Shown here in pieces: positions 42,420 to 51,920 of a stretch of 64,000 nt of DNA; positions within the stretch are counted from its first letter, which is position 1, and the number at the start of each line of letters is the position of its first letter. Both the position numbers and the translations under genes were made by a program. Under the pieces are notes generated by a model. That model was not told where the DNA came from. It worked only from the letters and a program-made list of their open reading frames with translations, and ran no database searches. Source of the DNA: AP-15 sp963772965. GTDB taxonomy: Bacteria > Pseudomonadota > Alphaproteobacteria > ATCC43930 > CGMCC-115725. Where the stretch lies: the NCBI GenBank assembly GCA_963772965.1, contig CAVYZU010000012.1:1-64000 (forward strand), written 5' to 3'.

Positions 42420-44774
42420 ATGAGCGAGGAGCCGTCCTTCCCTTCTTCTCCGGCTAACAGTCCTGACGATGACGCCGCCGCGAAACCGGCATTTGCACCG
42501 TACAATGCGCCGGCCGGCGGCTGGGGTGCGTTGCACGCGACGGCGAGAGCGCTGCGCGAGCAGAGCGTCGAGCTCAAGGGGTCGAGAGCATTATTGTCAA
42601 TGAACCAGCCGGAGGGCTTTGACTGCCCCGGCTGCGCCTGGCCTGATCCGCGGCATACAAGCTCATTCGAATTCTGCGAGAATGGCGCCAAGGCCGTCAC
42701 CTGGGAACTGACCAAACGCCGCGTGACGCGCGAATTCTTTGCGTCCCACACTGTCCACCAGCTGGAACAGGAAAGTGACCATTGGTTGGAGGAGCAGGGG
42801 CGTCTGACGGAGCCGATGCGCTACGACCCCGCGACTGATCATTATGTGCCGGTCAGTTGGGATGAGGCGTTCGCCTTGATCGGCCGCGAGCTCAACGCGC
42901 TCAACGACCCGAACGAGGCCGAGTTCTACACCTCGGGACGCACTTCGAACGAAGCCGCGTTCATGTACCAGCTTTTCGCACGTCGCTTTGGCACCAACAA
43001 TTTCCCGGATTGCTCGAATATGTGCCACGAGCCGACCAGCGTCGGCCTTCCGGAAAGCATTGGGATCGGCAAAGGGACCGTACTGCTCGACGATTTCGCA
43101 CATGCCGACGCGATCTTTATCATCGGCCAGAACCCGGGGACCAATAGCCCGAGGATGCTGACTGAGCTGCATCGGGCGTCGCGCCGCATTGTGCCGATCG
43201 TTGTGTTCAACCCCTTGCGCGAGCGCGCCCTCGAACGCTTTGCGGCGCCGCAGGATCCGGTTGAGATGGCGACCTTTGGCGAAACGAGAATCGCCAGCGA
43301 GTATTGCCAGGTCCGCGTCGGCGGCGACGTCGCAGCCCTCAAGGGCGTCATGAAGCTGGTGCTGGAAGCACATGACGCGGCGCTTCGCGACAATGCAGAA
43401 CCCGTCCTTGATCTCGATTTTATCGCACAACACACCCATGGCTTTGAGGCGTTTGCCAACGATCTCCGCCAGACAACATGGGAAGACATATTGCGGGTAT
43501 GCGGCCTGCCGAGCGAACAGCTGCAGCGCGCAGCAGACGTCTATATGCGGGCAAGCGCCGTTATCCTCGTCTACGGTATGGGAATCACCCAACATCGCCT
43601 TGGCACTGCAAACGTGCAGCAGATTGTGAATTTGTTGCTGTTGCGCGGCAATTTCGGCAAACCGGGCGCAGGGATCTGCCCGGTGCGCGGCCACTCGAAT
43701 GTGCAAGGCGATCGCACGATGGGCATAGATGAAAAGCCAAAGCCCGCGTTGCTGGAACAGATCGGGAAGGTGTTCGGCTTTGAGCCGCCGCGTGCACATG
43801 GCCACAACGTCGTAAACGCGGTTCAGGCAATGGTGGATGGGCGCGCCAAGATATTCATCGGGCACGGCGGCAATTTCGTCAGAGCCGTACCTGACTGGAC
43901 GGTGGCCGAGGCGGCGATGCGCCAATTGCGGCTGACCGTCGGCATCAACACCAAGCTCAATCGCGGCCATCTGGTTCATGGCGAACAGGCCCTGATCCTC
44001 CCCTGTCTAGCGCGCAGCGATCTCGACATGCAGGCTGGCGGACATCAGTCGATCACCGTCGAAGACAGCATGTCGATGGTGCATGCCTCATCCGGTCTCG
44101 TTACACCGCCGAGCGAGTATCTGAAGTCGGAGGTCGCCATCGTCTGCGGTATGGCTAAAACCACCTTGCCCGATTGCGGCATCAACTGGGATTTCTATGC
44201 CGCCGACTACAACCGGATCCGCGATAAGATCGAGGCGGTGTTCCCGGATTTGTTCGCCAATTTTAATGAAAAGATTCGTCACCCGGGCGGCTTTCACCTG
44301 ACCACTCCACCACGCCAGCGGGTCTGGAACACCGCCACAGGACGAGCAAATTTCATGGTGTTTCTAGGGGTCGAAGAGGACCGCTCCCCCTCCGACCCTG
44401 CGGTGCTTCGGCTTGCGACGCTGAGGAGCCACGATCAGTACAATACGACAATTTACAGTCTCGACGACCGCTATCGCGGCGTGTTCGGCGGCCGCATGGT
44501 CGTGTTCATGAATGAAGCCGACATGCAAGCGCGCGGCATCGCAGAAGGCGACGCGGTCGAGATCGAATCATTAGCGGAGGATGGAAAACGGCGCGTCATG
44601 GGTGGTTTCTGGGCGAAGCCTTACAGCATCTCGGTGGGGTCGATCGGCGCCTATTATCCGGAGACCAATCCGCTGCTGCCGCTCGCCTATCATGATCTGA
44701 AGAGCGGCACGCCGGCGGCAAAATCGATCCCGGTCTTGGTACGCCCGCAGCCGCAGCTCAATCCGGGGGCATGA
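42420..44774 (+). CDS. FdhF/YdeP-family molybdopterin oxidoreductase
   Basis: A 784-residue molybdopterin (bis-MGD) oxidoreductase of the YdeP group, related to formate dehydrogenase H. An N-terminal cluster motif (Cys69, Cys72, Cys86 in FDCPGCAWPDP and FEFCENGAKA) is followed by NFPDCSNMCHEPTSVGL, where Cys202 is the likely molybdenum/tungsten ligand. FIIGQNPGTNSPRML and the C-terminal IGAYYPETNPLLPLAYHD are typical. E. coli YdeP is linked to acid resistance; its substrate is unsettled, so formate is not proven here. fdhD starts 3 nt after its stop, so the two are coupled. Confidence 0.92.
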   Translation: MSEEPSFPSSPANSPDDDAAAKPAFAPYNAPAGGWGALHATARALREQSVELKGSRALLSMNQPEGFDCPGCAWPDPRHTSSFEFCENGAKAVTWELTKRRVTREFFASHTVHQLEQESDHWLEEQGRLTEPMRYDPATDHYVPVSWDEAFALIGRELNALNDPNEAEFYTSGRTSNEAAFMYQLFARRFGTNNFPDCSNMCHEPTSVGLPESIGIGKGTVLLDDFAHADAIFIIGQNPGTNSPRMLTELHRASRRIVPIVVFNPLRERALERFAAPQDPVEMATFGETRIASEYCQVRVGGDVAALKGVMKLVLEAHDAALRDNAEPVLDLDFIAQHTHGFEAFANDLRQTTWEDILRVCGLPSEQLQRAADVYMRASAVILVYGMGITQHRLGTANVQQIVNLLLLRGNFGKPGAGICPVRGHSNVQGDRTMGIDEKPKPALLEQIGKVFGFEPPRAHGHNVVNAVQAMVDGRAKIFIGHGGNFVRAVPDWTVAEAAMRQLRLTVGINTKLNRGHLVHGEQALILPCLARSDLDMQAGGHQSITVEDSMSMVHASSGLVTPPSEYLKSEVAIVCGMAKTTLPDCGINWDFYAADYNRIRDKIEAVFPDLFANFNEKIRHPGGFHLTTPPRQRVWNTATGRANFMVFLGVEEDRSPSDPAVLRLATLRSHDQYNTTIYSLDDRYRGVFGGRMVVFMNEADMQARGIAEGDAVEIESLAEDGKRRVMGGFWAKPYSISVGSIGAYYPETNPLLPLAYHDLKSGTPAAKSIPVLVRPQPQLNPGA

Positions 44775-44777
44775 GAG

Positions 44778-45605
44778 ATGCTGGCGCTGGAGGTCTCGCC
44801 TGTCGTACCGCCGCCGGCACGGCGCGTCACGCGGCAGTCGTGGCGCAATGGCTTTGCGCTGCTGGGCGAACGCACCTTGGCCGAGGAAGTGCCGGTCGCA
44901 TTCAGCTATGACGGTGCGACCCATGCGGTTTTGATGGCGACACCCGACGATCTCGAGGATTTTGCGCTCGGGTTCAGTTACACCGAAGGAATTATCACCA
45001 CAGCGGCGGAAATAGCGGAACTGACGGTCGTCAATGTTTCCGACGGCATCGTGCTGCGAATGTGGTTGGCGGGCAACCGATCGGACGCGTTCGCGGCTAG
45101 GCGCCGTCGCTTTGTCGGGCCGGCCGGATGCGGCATGTGCGGGTTGGAGAGTTTGGCCGAAGCCAACCGCACAATACCAATGACGGATTGCGATTTGCAG
45201 GTCAGCCGTCACGATATTGAAGAGGCGGTGGCGGCGCTGCCGGCAAGCCAGCAGTTGAACATGCAGACCCGCGCAGTCCATGCCGCAGCGTTTTGGCGGC
45301 CGGATCAAAGCCTGGTACTGCGCGAAGACGTAGGACGGCACAATGCTCTCGACAAATTGGCGGGAGCATTGCTGCGTAAAGGTTTGCCGGCTGTCGATGG
45401 CGTCATTGTATTGTCAAGCCGGATTTCCATCGAGCTCGTGCAAAAGGCCGCCATAATGGGGGCGGCCGTTATCGTCGGGGTGTCCGCGCCGACAGCTTTC
45501 GCCGTTCGCATGGCAGAGGCAGCGGGCCTGACGCTTGTGGGGATCGCCCGCGACGACGGGTTCGAGGTGTTCACCCATCCCGAGCGGATCACACATTATT
45601 GGTGA
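44778..45605 (+). CDS. fdhD: Sulfurtransferase FdhD
   Basis: A 275-residue FdhD, the chaperone that passes sulfur from the cysteine desulfurase to the molybdenum cofactor of formate-dehydrogenase-type enzymes, an essential activation step. The sulfur-carrying CxxC is Cys118/Cys121 in GPAGCGMCGLES. Other family stretches are EEVPVAFSYDG, DLEDFALGFSYTEGII, LREDVGRHNALDKLAGALL and VLSSRISIELVQKAA. It is placed directly behind the YdeP-type gene, its presumed client, and ahead of cioA by 10 nt. Confidence 0.96.
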   Translation: MLALEVSPVVPPPARRVTRQSWRNGFALLGERTLAEEVPVAFSYDGATHAVLMATPDDLEDFALGFSYTEGIITTAAEIAELTVVNVSDGIVLRMWLAGNRSDAFAARRRRFVGPAGCGMCGLESLAEANRTIPMTDCDLQVSRHDIEEAVAALPASQQLNMQTRAVHAAAFWRPDQSLVLREDVGRHNALDKLAGALLRKGLPAVDGVIVLSSRISIELVQKAAIMGAAVIVGVSAPTAFAVRMAEAAGLTLVGIARDDGFEVFTHPERITHYW

Positions 45606-45615
45606 GGAAATTCCG

Positions 45616-47034
45616 ATGGACCTCACGGCGTTATTGCTCTCGCGGATACAGTTTGGATCAACCGTCGCGTTCCACATCATCTTCCCATCTTTCACGATCG
45701 GGCTGGCGGCGTGGCTCACCGTACTCGAGGCTCTGCATCTGTGGACCGGCCGTCCGGTGTACCGTCTGGTCTTCGAATTCTGGCTAAAAATATTCGGTGT
45801 CGCTTTCGGGCTCGGCGTCGTCTCCGGGATCGTCATGGCGTTCCAGATCGGCGCGAATTGGAGCGAGCTGTCGCGGATGTCCGGACCCATCCAGGGTCCA
45901 CTTCTCTCTTACGAAACCTTCACCGCCTTTTTTCTCGAGGCGAGCTTTTTTGGGATCCTGCTGTTCGGGCGGTCTCGCGTCCCGCCGTGGTTTTATTTTT
46001 TCTCGACGGCAATGGTTGCGTTCGGAACCACGCTGTCAGCCTACTGGATCATGGCCAATAACAGCTGGATGCAGGTCCCGACCGGGTATGTGATGCAAAA
46101 CGGGCAGTTCGCTCCGAACGACTGGTTCAAAATCACCCTGAGCCCAGTGCTGTGGGTGCGTTTTCCCCATATGCTGCTTGCTGCCTACCTCACCGGCGCC
46201 GTATGCGTTGCGGCAACCGGGGCGTGGTACGTGCTGCGCGGTATCTTTGCCGCCGAGGCACAAGTTATGCTGCGAATGGGATTGTACCTCGCCGCTGTGC
46301 TGTTGCCGCTCCAGCTGCTCTTCGGCCACCTCAACGGCGAATACATCGTTCACCACCAGCCGGCGAAAATGGCGGCGATCGAGGCGCGTTGGCACGACGA
46401 AAAGCCGGCTTCCGAAGTATTGCTCGCCTGGCCTGACGCCGCAAATCACCGCAACCTGTTCGCGATCACGCTGCCGCCTCCGTTCGGGAGCCTGATCAAC
46501 TCGGACAACCTGTCGGCGGGAGAGGTCGGGCTCGACAGCATCCCACCGCAGAATTGGCCACCGGTCGCGATCCCATTCTTTAGCTTCCGCATCATGGTCG
46601 GCTGCTGGCTAGTGATGCTGCTGATCGCCTGGACCGGCTCGTATCTGATCCACAAAGGGCGCATAGAGCAGAACCGGCTGCTGCTCTGGGCGACATTTCT
46701 CAGCTTTCCGCTGCCGTTCATCGCGACGTTGAGCGGCTGGGTCACAGCCGAGGTCGGGCGCCAGCCTTGGGTGGTCTATGGCGTTTTGCGGACCGCCGAC
46801 GCGATGACGCCGTTTCTGACCGCTCGTTCGGTGGCAATCTCGCTGGCCGTTTATTGCGTCGTCTATAGCTTCATCTTCGCCTTCGGGACCTATTACATCT
46901 ATCGGCTACTGCGCGCCGGACCGGAAGGGCGCCTGGTTCTTCCTCCCCCAGCCGCAGTACCCAACCGTCCGATGTCGGTCGTCGACGAGCACCGGCTCAC
47001 GCCGGCCGCGCACAACGTCGCCCCAGGAGAATAG
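45616..47034 (+). CDS. cioA: Cyanide-insensitive bd-type ubiquinol oxidase subunit I
   Basis: A 472-residue CydA-family subunit with about nine membrane spans. It oxidises ubiquinol and reduces oxygen. Haem ligand histidines occur in STVAFHIIFPSFTIGL and VRFPHMLLAAYLTG; GRQPWVVYGVLRT and the short loop between the later helices (no long Q-loop insertion) mark the CIO/CioA subgroup rather than E. coli CydA. GAGGAAA precedes ATG 45616. cioB follows 2 nt later. bd oxidases do not pump protons and tolerate cyanide, sulfide and low oxygen. Confidence 0.94.
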   Translation: MDLTALLLSRIQFGSTVAFHIIFPSFTIGLAAWLTVLEALHLWTGRPVYRLVFEFWLKIFGVAFGLGVVSGIVMAFQIGANWSELSRMSGPIQGPLLSYETFTAFFLEASFFGILLFGRSRVPPWFYFFSTAMVAFGTTLSAYWIMANNSWMQVPTGYVMQNGQFAPNDWFKITLSPVLWVRFPHMLLAAYLTGAVCVAATGAWYVLRGIFAAEAQVMLRMGLYLAAVLLPLQLLFGHLNGEYIVHHQPAKMAAIEARWHDEKPASEVLLAWPDAANHRNLFAITLPPPFGSLINSDNLSAGEVGLDSIPPQNWPPVAIPFFSFRIMVGCWLVMLLIAWTGSYLIHKGRIEQNRLLLWATFLSFPLPFIATLSGWVTAEVGRQPWVVYGVLRTADAMTPFLTARSVAISLAVYCVVYSFIFAFGTYYIYRLLRAGPEGRLVLPPPAAVPNRPMSVVDEHRLTPAAHNVAPGE

Positions 47035-47036
47035 CC

Positions 47037-48023
47037 GTGGTCATGTTCTGGGTCGCCATATTGGCCGTCAGCATACTTCTTTATGTGCTGCTCGACGGGT
47101 TCGATCTCGGGGTCGGAATCCTGTTTGGTCTGACCCACGACGAGATGCGGCGGGCCACAATGTTGAGCGCAGTGGCGCCGATCTGGGACGGCAACGAGAC
47201 CTGGCTGGTTGTCGCCGGAGTGATCCTCTGGGGCGCCTTTCCGGTCGTCTATGCGACGCTCTTCTCGGCCTTTTATTTACCGCTTCTCGTGATGCTGGCG
47301 GGGCTGATCCTGCGCGGTGTGGCGTTCGAATATCGTAACAAAACGGAGCGGCTACGCTGGATCTGGAACGCCAGTTTTGCCGGAGGGTCTCTCGTCGCTG
47401 CCTTCATCCAGGGCATGACGGTCGGCGCCCTGGTGGAGCAGCTTCCGATCACCAATGGCCATTACACCGGCGGCGAATTCGGCTGGTTCAGCCCCTTTGC
47501 AGTGTTGTGCGGTATCGGCCTGTGTCTCGGCTATGCCTTGCTCGGCGCTTGTTGGCTGGTCAGGAAATGCGACGGCGTTGTCCGCGAGGCTGCCTATCGA
47601 TTGATCCCGTACCTCGCGGTTGCATTGCTCGTTTTTCTGGTGGTTGTGTTCGCCTACGCCTTGGCCGGGGACCTGCGGGTCATCCATCGATGGCTCCAGC
47701 GGCCATATTTATTCGCGTTTCCAGCGATCGGCATCGTCGCCGCGGTGGTGGCGGCCGAGAGCGTTCGGCGTCGCCGGGATGAAGTGCCGTTCCATATGGT
47801 GGCACTGATATTCGTCGCGGCCTTCGGCACTCTAGCGATCTCGTTCTGGCCTTACATGATCCCGTTCTCGATCACGATCGAAGAAGCGGCAGCGCCTCAT
47901 TCCAGTCTCGCCTTTATGTTTTGGGGCGAGGGCCTTTTCGTCTTTCCGCTGATGCTGGTTTACACCGCGATCATGTACACCGTCTTCAAAGGCAAGGTCC
48001 GGCCCACGACGAACCATTACTAA
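47037..48023 (+). CDS. cioB: Cyanide-insensitive bd-type ubiquinol oxidase subunit II
   Basis: A 328-residue CydB-family subunit with about eight membrane spans: LLYVLLDGFDLGVGILFGLT and APIWDGNETWLVVAG are diagnostic, with RGVAFEYRNK and the C-terminal PHSSLAFMFWGEGLFVFPLM also typical. GTG 47037 is preferred over ATG 47043 because AGGAG is eight nt upstream. No small CydX/YbgT-like gene is obvious directly downstream, as in other CIO operons. Confidence 0.94.
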   Translation: MVMFWVAILAVSILLYVLLDGFDLGVGILFGLTHDEMRRATMLSAVAPIWDGNETWLVVAGVILWGAFPVVYATLFSAFYLPLLVMLAGLILRGVAFEYRNKTERLRWIWNASFAGGSLVAAFIQGMTVGALVEQLPITNGHYTGGEFGWFSPFAVLCGIGLCLGYALLGACWLVRKCDGVVREAAYRLIPYLAVALLVFLVVVFAYALAGDLRVIHRWLQRPYLFAFPAIGIVAAVVAAESVRRRRDEVPFHMVALIFVAAFGTLAISFWPYMIPFSITIEEAAAPHSSLAFMFWGEGLFVFPLMLVYTAIMYTVFKGKVRPTTNHY

Positions 48024-48109
48024 AGATAAACCCAGGGAGCCAGATCTGAACCGCGGCGGCGACCCCGTGGACCAGGGCGGTAGCTGCCAGCACTACGCAG
48101 GAGCAATAC

Positions 48110-49804
48110 ATGGCTCAAACAGTCGCGGCTACGTTGGTTGGTGTGCTTGAGCGCATCGGCGTCAAGCAGATTTTCGCTCTGATCGGCGACTCGCTCAATC
48201 CGCTCGCGGATGCCGTGCGAGGCTCCTCCATCGAATGGGTTGGCGTTCGCCATGAAGAGGGTGCGGCTCTGGCGGCGTCTGGTCAGGCCAAGCTCACCGG
48301 CCGTCTTGCGGTCTGCGCCGGCACCACCGGGCCGGGCAGTACTCATCTGGTCGCGGGCCTTTACGAAGCGGCGCGCGACCACGCGCCCGTGCTGGCACTC
48401 TCCGGCGACATGCCGCGCAAATTGCAGGGCGTCGATTACATCCAAACTACCAAGCCCGATCTGCTGTTTCGCGATGTATCGCTCTACACGGAAACCATCA
48501 CGGCGCCGGAGCAGGCCCCGGCCGTTATCCATCAGGCGATCGCTGCGGCCTATGCGGGCCGCGGCGTTGCTCATCTCACATTGCCGCAAGACGTCATCTC
48601 GGCACGGACCGAAGGCGGTGTTGCCAGCCTGGATACTCTGCAACCGCGCCCTGAGATCGCGGCGAGTGCTGAGGACGTAGCCCGTATCGCCAGCCGGATT
48701 GACGCGGCCGGCAGTGTTCTCATCATGTGTGGTAACGGCTGCCATGGAGCCAAAGCGGAGCTGCAGGCCCTATCCGACCGTCTCAAGGCGCCGCTGATCC
48801 ATTCCGTCAAGGGCCAGGACATCATGCCTTATGACGATCCGCATTGGATGGGTGGCATCGGCTTTATCGGTTCGAAGCCGGTGTACAATGCGGTCAGGAG
48901 CGCAGATCTGCTGCTGATGGTGGGCACCGATTATCCGTATTCGAATTTCCTGCCGAACCGACCGGTGGTCGTCCAGATCGACGAGCGGCCCGAGGTGCTC
49001 GGCCGCCGGGCGCCAACCGTACTCGGCGTGCTTGGCTCGGCGCGGCCGACACTCAAACTGCTGATCGAACAGGTCGCGCCGAAAACCGCCACGAGCTACT
49101 GGGACCGACTCACGGAGGAGCGCCGCGCCTGGGACCGCAAGCTCGACCAGCAAGCTGATCTCGCGCGCAGCGCCGATCGCATCCATCCACAGGCCGTCGC
49201 CCGCGCTGTCAGCGATCTCGCCAACCGGGACGCGGTCTTTGTCCTCGACACCGGTCTTAATACGCTGTGGTCCGCGAACTGGATCCGGCAAAGCGGATCA
49301 CAGCGCATCATCGGGTCGTTCAACAATGCTGCCGTCGGAACGGCGCTCGGGCAGGCCAACGGCATCCAGGCGCTCGACCGCGCGCGGCAGGTGATCGCGC
49401 TGACCGGCGATGGTGGCTTCAACATGTTGATGTGCGAGTTCCTCACTGCGGTTCATCACAAGCTGCCGGTCAAGGTTGTCATCTACAACAACGCCGCGTT
49501 TGGGTTGATCCGACTGGAGGCCGAGTCGATCGGGGTGCCGCCCTACCGGCAGGGCATCGACTTTCCCAATCCGGATTTCGCCGCACTCGCGCGCGCCTGC
49601 GGCGGTCATGGCTTCGCGGCGCGCAAGCCCGACGAGCTGAAGAAAGCGATCAGCGATGCCCTGGCAGTTGACGGACCGGCGATCGTCGACGCCGTGGTCG
49701 TTGCCAACGAGCTTCCCAACGTGCCGCACCTCGACCTTGAGCTGCTCGGGCAGGTCGCGCGCGCCAAGATCAAAGAGGCGGTGCTGGCGGTCACGGGCGG
49801 TTGA
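48110..49804 (+). CDS. poxB: Pyruvate:quinone oxidoreductase (PoxB-type ThDP enzyme)
   Basis: A 564-residue thiamine-diphosphate enzyme of the pyruvate oxidase/PoxB group, which converts pyruvate to acetate and CO2 and reduces ubiquinone at the membrane. N-terminal ThDP domain with the catalytic Glu in VGVRHEEGAALAASGQAKLT; FAD-binding middle domain (LGRRAPTVLGVLG, QDIMPYDDPHWMGGIGFIGS); C-terminal diphosphate motif GDGGFNMLMCEFLTA...IYNN. ATG 48110 has AGGAG upstream. It stands between the bd oxidase and Mqo, so quinone is the likely acceptor. A sulfoacetaldehyde- or acetolactate-type activity is less likely but not excluded. Confidence 0.9.
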   Translation: MAQTVAATLVGVLERIGVKQIFALIGDSLNPLADAVRGSSIEWVGVRHEEGAALAASGQAKLTGRLAVCAGTTGPGSTHLVAGLYEAARDHAPVLALSGDMPRKLQGVDYIQTTKPDLLFRDVSLYTETITAPEQAPAVIHQAIAAAYAGRGVAHLTLPQDVISARTEGGVASLDTLQPRPEIAASAEDVARIASRIDAAGSVLIMCGNGCHGAKAELQALSDRLKAPLIHSVKGQDIMPYDDPHWMGGIGFIGSKPVYNAVRSADLLLMVGTDYPYSNFLPNRPVVVQIDERPEVLGRRAPTVLGVLGSARPTLKLLIEQVAPKTATSYWDRLTEERRAWDRKLDQQADLARSADRIHPQAVARAVSDLANRDAVFVLDTGLNTLWSANWIRQSGSQRIIGSFNNAAVGTALGQANGIQALDRARQVIALTGDGGFNMLMCEFLTAVHHKLPVKVVIYNNAAFGLIRLEAESIGVPPYRQGIDFPNPDFAALARACGGHGFAARKPDELKKAISDALAVDGPAIVDAVVVANELPNVPHLDLELLGQVARAKIKEAVLAVTGG

Positions 49805-49926
49805 TTAGGCGGCGTTGGCTGGATCAGCAGCCGTAAGATGGGTTGAGCGGCGCGAGACGCATTACAACGAGCGCAGAGCGGTGGGTTTCGCTCCCGCCCG
49901 AACCCCGCCCGAGCAAGGAGGCTTCA

Positions 49927-50322
49927 ATGATACGCTGTATTCGGCTTTGGACTGGGGGCGACGATAACTCGTACTTCGAGGAAGGGGTAATCGACCTTCC
50001 CAAGGGCGAACGCGGCGACGTTCTCAGCAACACCGTCGACGTCGCGAGCATCTCGTTCCGCGAGACGAGAGCCGGCGGCGCCTTTGAGTGGCACGACGCG
50101 CCGGCCCGCCAATTCGTCATCACATTGAGCGGCACGCTCGACTTCCAGACCCGCACCGGCGAGCACTTCATGCTGCACCCTGGCGACATCCTCCTTGCCG
50201 AGGACACTGCAGGAACTGGCCACAGCTGGAAGCTTGTCGACGAGAATCCGTGGCGGCGAGCCTACGTGATCCTGAGCCCTGGCGCTAAAGTGCCGTTCGT
50301 TGCCAACCCGTCCAGTTCGTAG
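49927..50322 (+). CDS. Cupin-domain protein
   Basis: A 131-residue single-domain cupin. The core is FEWHDAPARQFVITLSGTLD, FQTRTGEHFMLHPGDILLAE and DTAGTGHSWKLVDE, with conserved His/Glu metal-ligand positions. No signal peptide. AAGGAGG five nt before ATG 49927 gives strong translation. It lies between poxB and mqo in one direction, so it may act on a metabolite of this block, but its reaction is unknown. Confidence 0.88.
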   Translation: MIRCIRLWTGGDDNSYFEEGVIDLPKGERGDVLSNTVDVASISFRETRAGGAFEWHDAPARQFVITLSGTLDFQTRTGEHFMLHPGDILLAEDTAGTGHSWKLVDENPWRRAYVILSPGAKVPFVANPSSS

Positions 50323-50351
50323 CCAAGCTGACCCATAGGGGGAAACCCGTC

Positions 50352-51851
50352 ATGATGCAGACCCAAGACCCTGGCGCGCTCGACATCGTCCTGATTGGCG
50401 CGGGCATCATGAGCGCCACACTCGGCACGATGCTGAAGGAGCTCGAGCCCTCGCTCAAAATCACGATCTTCGAGACGCTCGAGGATAGCGGTCAGGAGAG
50501 TTCGCAAGCCTGGAACAATGCGGGTACGGGCCACGCTGCCAATTGCGAGCTGAACTACACCCCTCAGCGCGCAGACGGGAGCGTCGACATCTCGGAGGCG
50601 CTCAAGGTGAACACAGAGTTCGATTTGTCGCGCCAGCTATGGTCCTACCTGATCTACAAAGGCGCCATCCCCGACCCACGCGCTTTCATCCATCCCTGCC
50701 CGCATATGAGCTTTGTCTGGGGTAAGGAGAATGTCGCCTTCTTGCGCAAGCGCTTCGAGGAGATGTCCGCGCATCACTGCTATCACGGAATGGAATACAG
50801 CGAGAATCGTACCAAGATCGCCGAATGGGCGCCGCTGATCATGGACGGCCGCGGCGACGAGGAGCCATTCGCGGCGACGCGCATAATCACCGGCACGGAT
50901 GTCGATTACGGTGCGCTGACTCACTTGCTGATCAAGCATCTTTCCGCCCAGCCCGGTGTTTCAGTGCGTTACAAGCATCGCGTCGTCGATCTGGACCGTG
51001 CGCAGAACGGCGCTTGGCTCGTGGGCATCGAGGATGTCGACACATTCGGGCGCGACGCGGTGTCGGCCAAATTTGTTTTTATCGGGGCCGGTGGGGGTGC
51101 GATTGAGTTGCTCCAGAAGTCGCACATCCCCGAAAGCCATGGATATGGCGGCTTCCCGGTCAGCGGGATTTGGCTGCGGTGTGATGAGAGTGAAGTAAGC
51201 GCGCGCCATCACGCCAAGGTCTACGGCAAAGCCGCAGTCGGATCGCCGCCAATGTCGGTGCCGCACCTCGATACTCGCATCATCGATGGCAAAAAATCAT
51301 TGCTGTTCGGGCCCTATGCTGGCTTCTCCAGCAAATTCCTCAAGCACGGTTCACTGACTGACATTTTCGAGTCGGTCACGCCCTCCAATATCATGCCATT
51401 GCTGGCAGTGGCGCGAGACAATATGGCGCTGACCGAATATCTGATTGGTCAGGTGTTCCAAAGCTCGGCGCACCAGTTCGCGACCCTCCGCCAATTCTTT
51501 CCAAAGGCCGCCCGAAAAGACTGGCGCGAAGCGGTCGCCGGGCAGCGCGTCCAGATCATCAAGCCCGACGAACAGAGGACCGGCGTATTGGAGTTCGGCA
51601 CCGAACTGGTCGCCGCCGAGGACAAATCGATTGTCGCCCTGCTCGGCGCGTCACCAGGTGCGTCCACCGCCGCCTTCATCGCTGTTGGCGTGCTCGAAAA
51701 GTGCTTCGCAAACGAACTCACCGAGAGCGCCTGGCTTCCCAGGCTAAGGGAGATCATTCCCACATTCGGCATCGATCTCGCTCGGGATGCAGACGCCTGC
51801 CGCAAGACCCGCGCCGATACTGCCGCCATCTTGAAGCTAGACAATATCTGA
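50352..51851 (+). CDS. mqo: Malate:quinone oxidoreductase
   Basis: A 499-residue FAD-dependent peripheral membrane enzyme that oxidises malate to oxaloacetate and reduces quinone, replacing or complementing NAD malate dehydrogenase. FAD motif: IVLIGAGIMSATLGTMLKEL; other Mqo signatures are SSQAWNNAGTGHAANCELNY, FVFIGAGGGAIELLQKS, GFPVSGIWLRC and LFGPYAGFSSKFLK, with LLGASPGASTAAF near the end. Length equals the usual ~500. It lies 29 nt after the cupin and 69 nt before fumC. Confidence 0.96.
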   Translation: MMQTQDPGALDIVLIGAGIMSATLGTMLKELEPSLKITIFETLEDSGQESSQAWNNAGTGHAANCELNYTPQRADGSVDISEALKVNTEFDLSRQLWSYLIYKGAIPDPRAFIHPCPHMSFVWGKENVAFLRKRFEEMSAHHCYHGMEYSENRTKIAEWAPLIMDGRGDEEPFAATRIITGTDVDYGALTHLLIKHLSAQPGVSVRYKHRVVDLDRAQNGAWLVGIEDVDTFGRDAVSAKFVFIGAGGGAIELLQKSHIPESHGYGGFPVSGIWLRCDESEVSARHHAKVYGKAAVGSPPMSVPHLDTRIIDGKKSLLFGPYAGFSSKFLKHGSLTDIFESVTPSNIMPLLAVARDNMALTEYLIGQVFQSSAHQFATLRQFFPKAARKDWREAVAGQRVQIIKPDEQRTGVLEFGTELVAAEDKSIVALLGASPGASTAAFIAVGVLEKCFANELTESAWLPRLREIIPTFGIDLARDADACRKTRADTAAILKLDNI

Positions 51852-51920
51852 TTTGACTCCCGTTGCAGTGTGAAATGCAAGTGGATCGGTTCTTATCTTT
51901 TTTATTGGAGGGGCCGGGCT

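Noticed and set aside
42663..43979. Minus-strand frame of 438 codons
   Set aside because: It is antisense to the YdeP-type molybdopterin enzyme and shows no recognisable domain.
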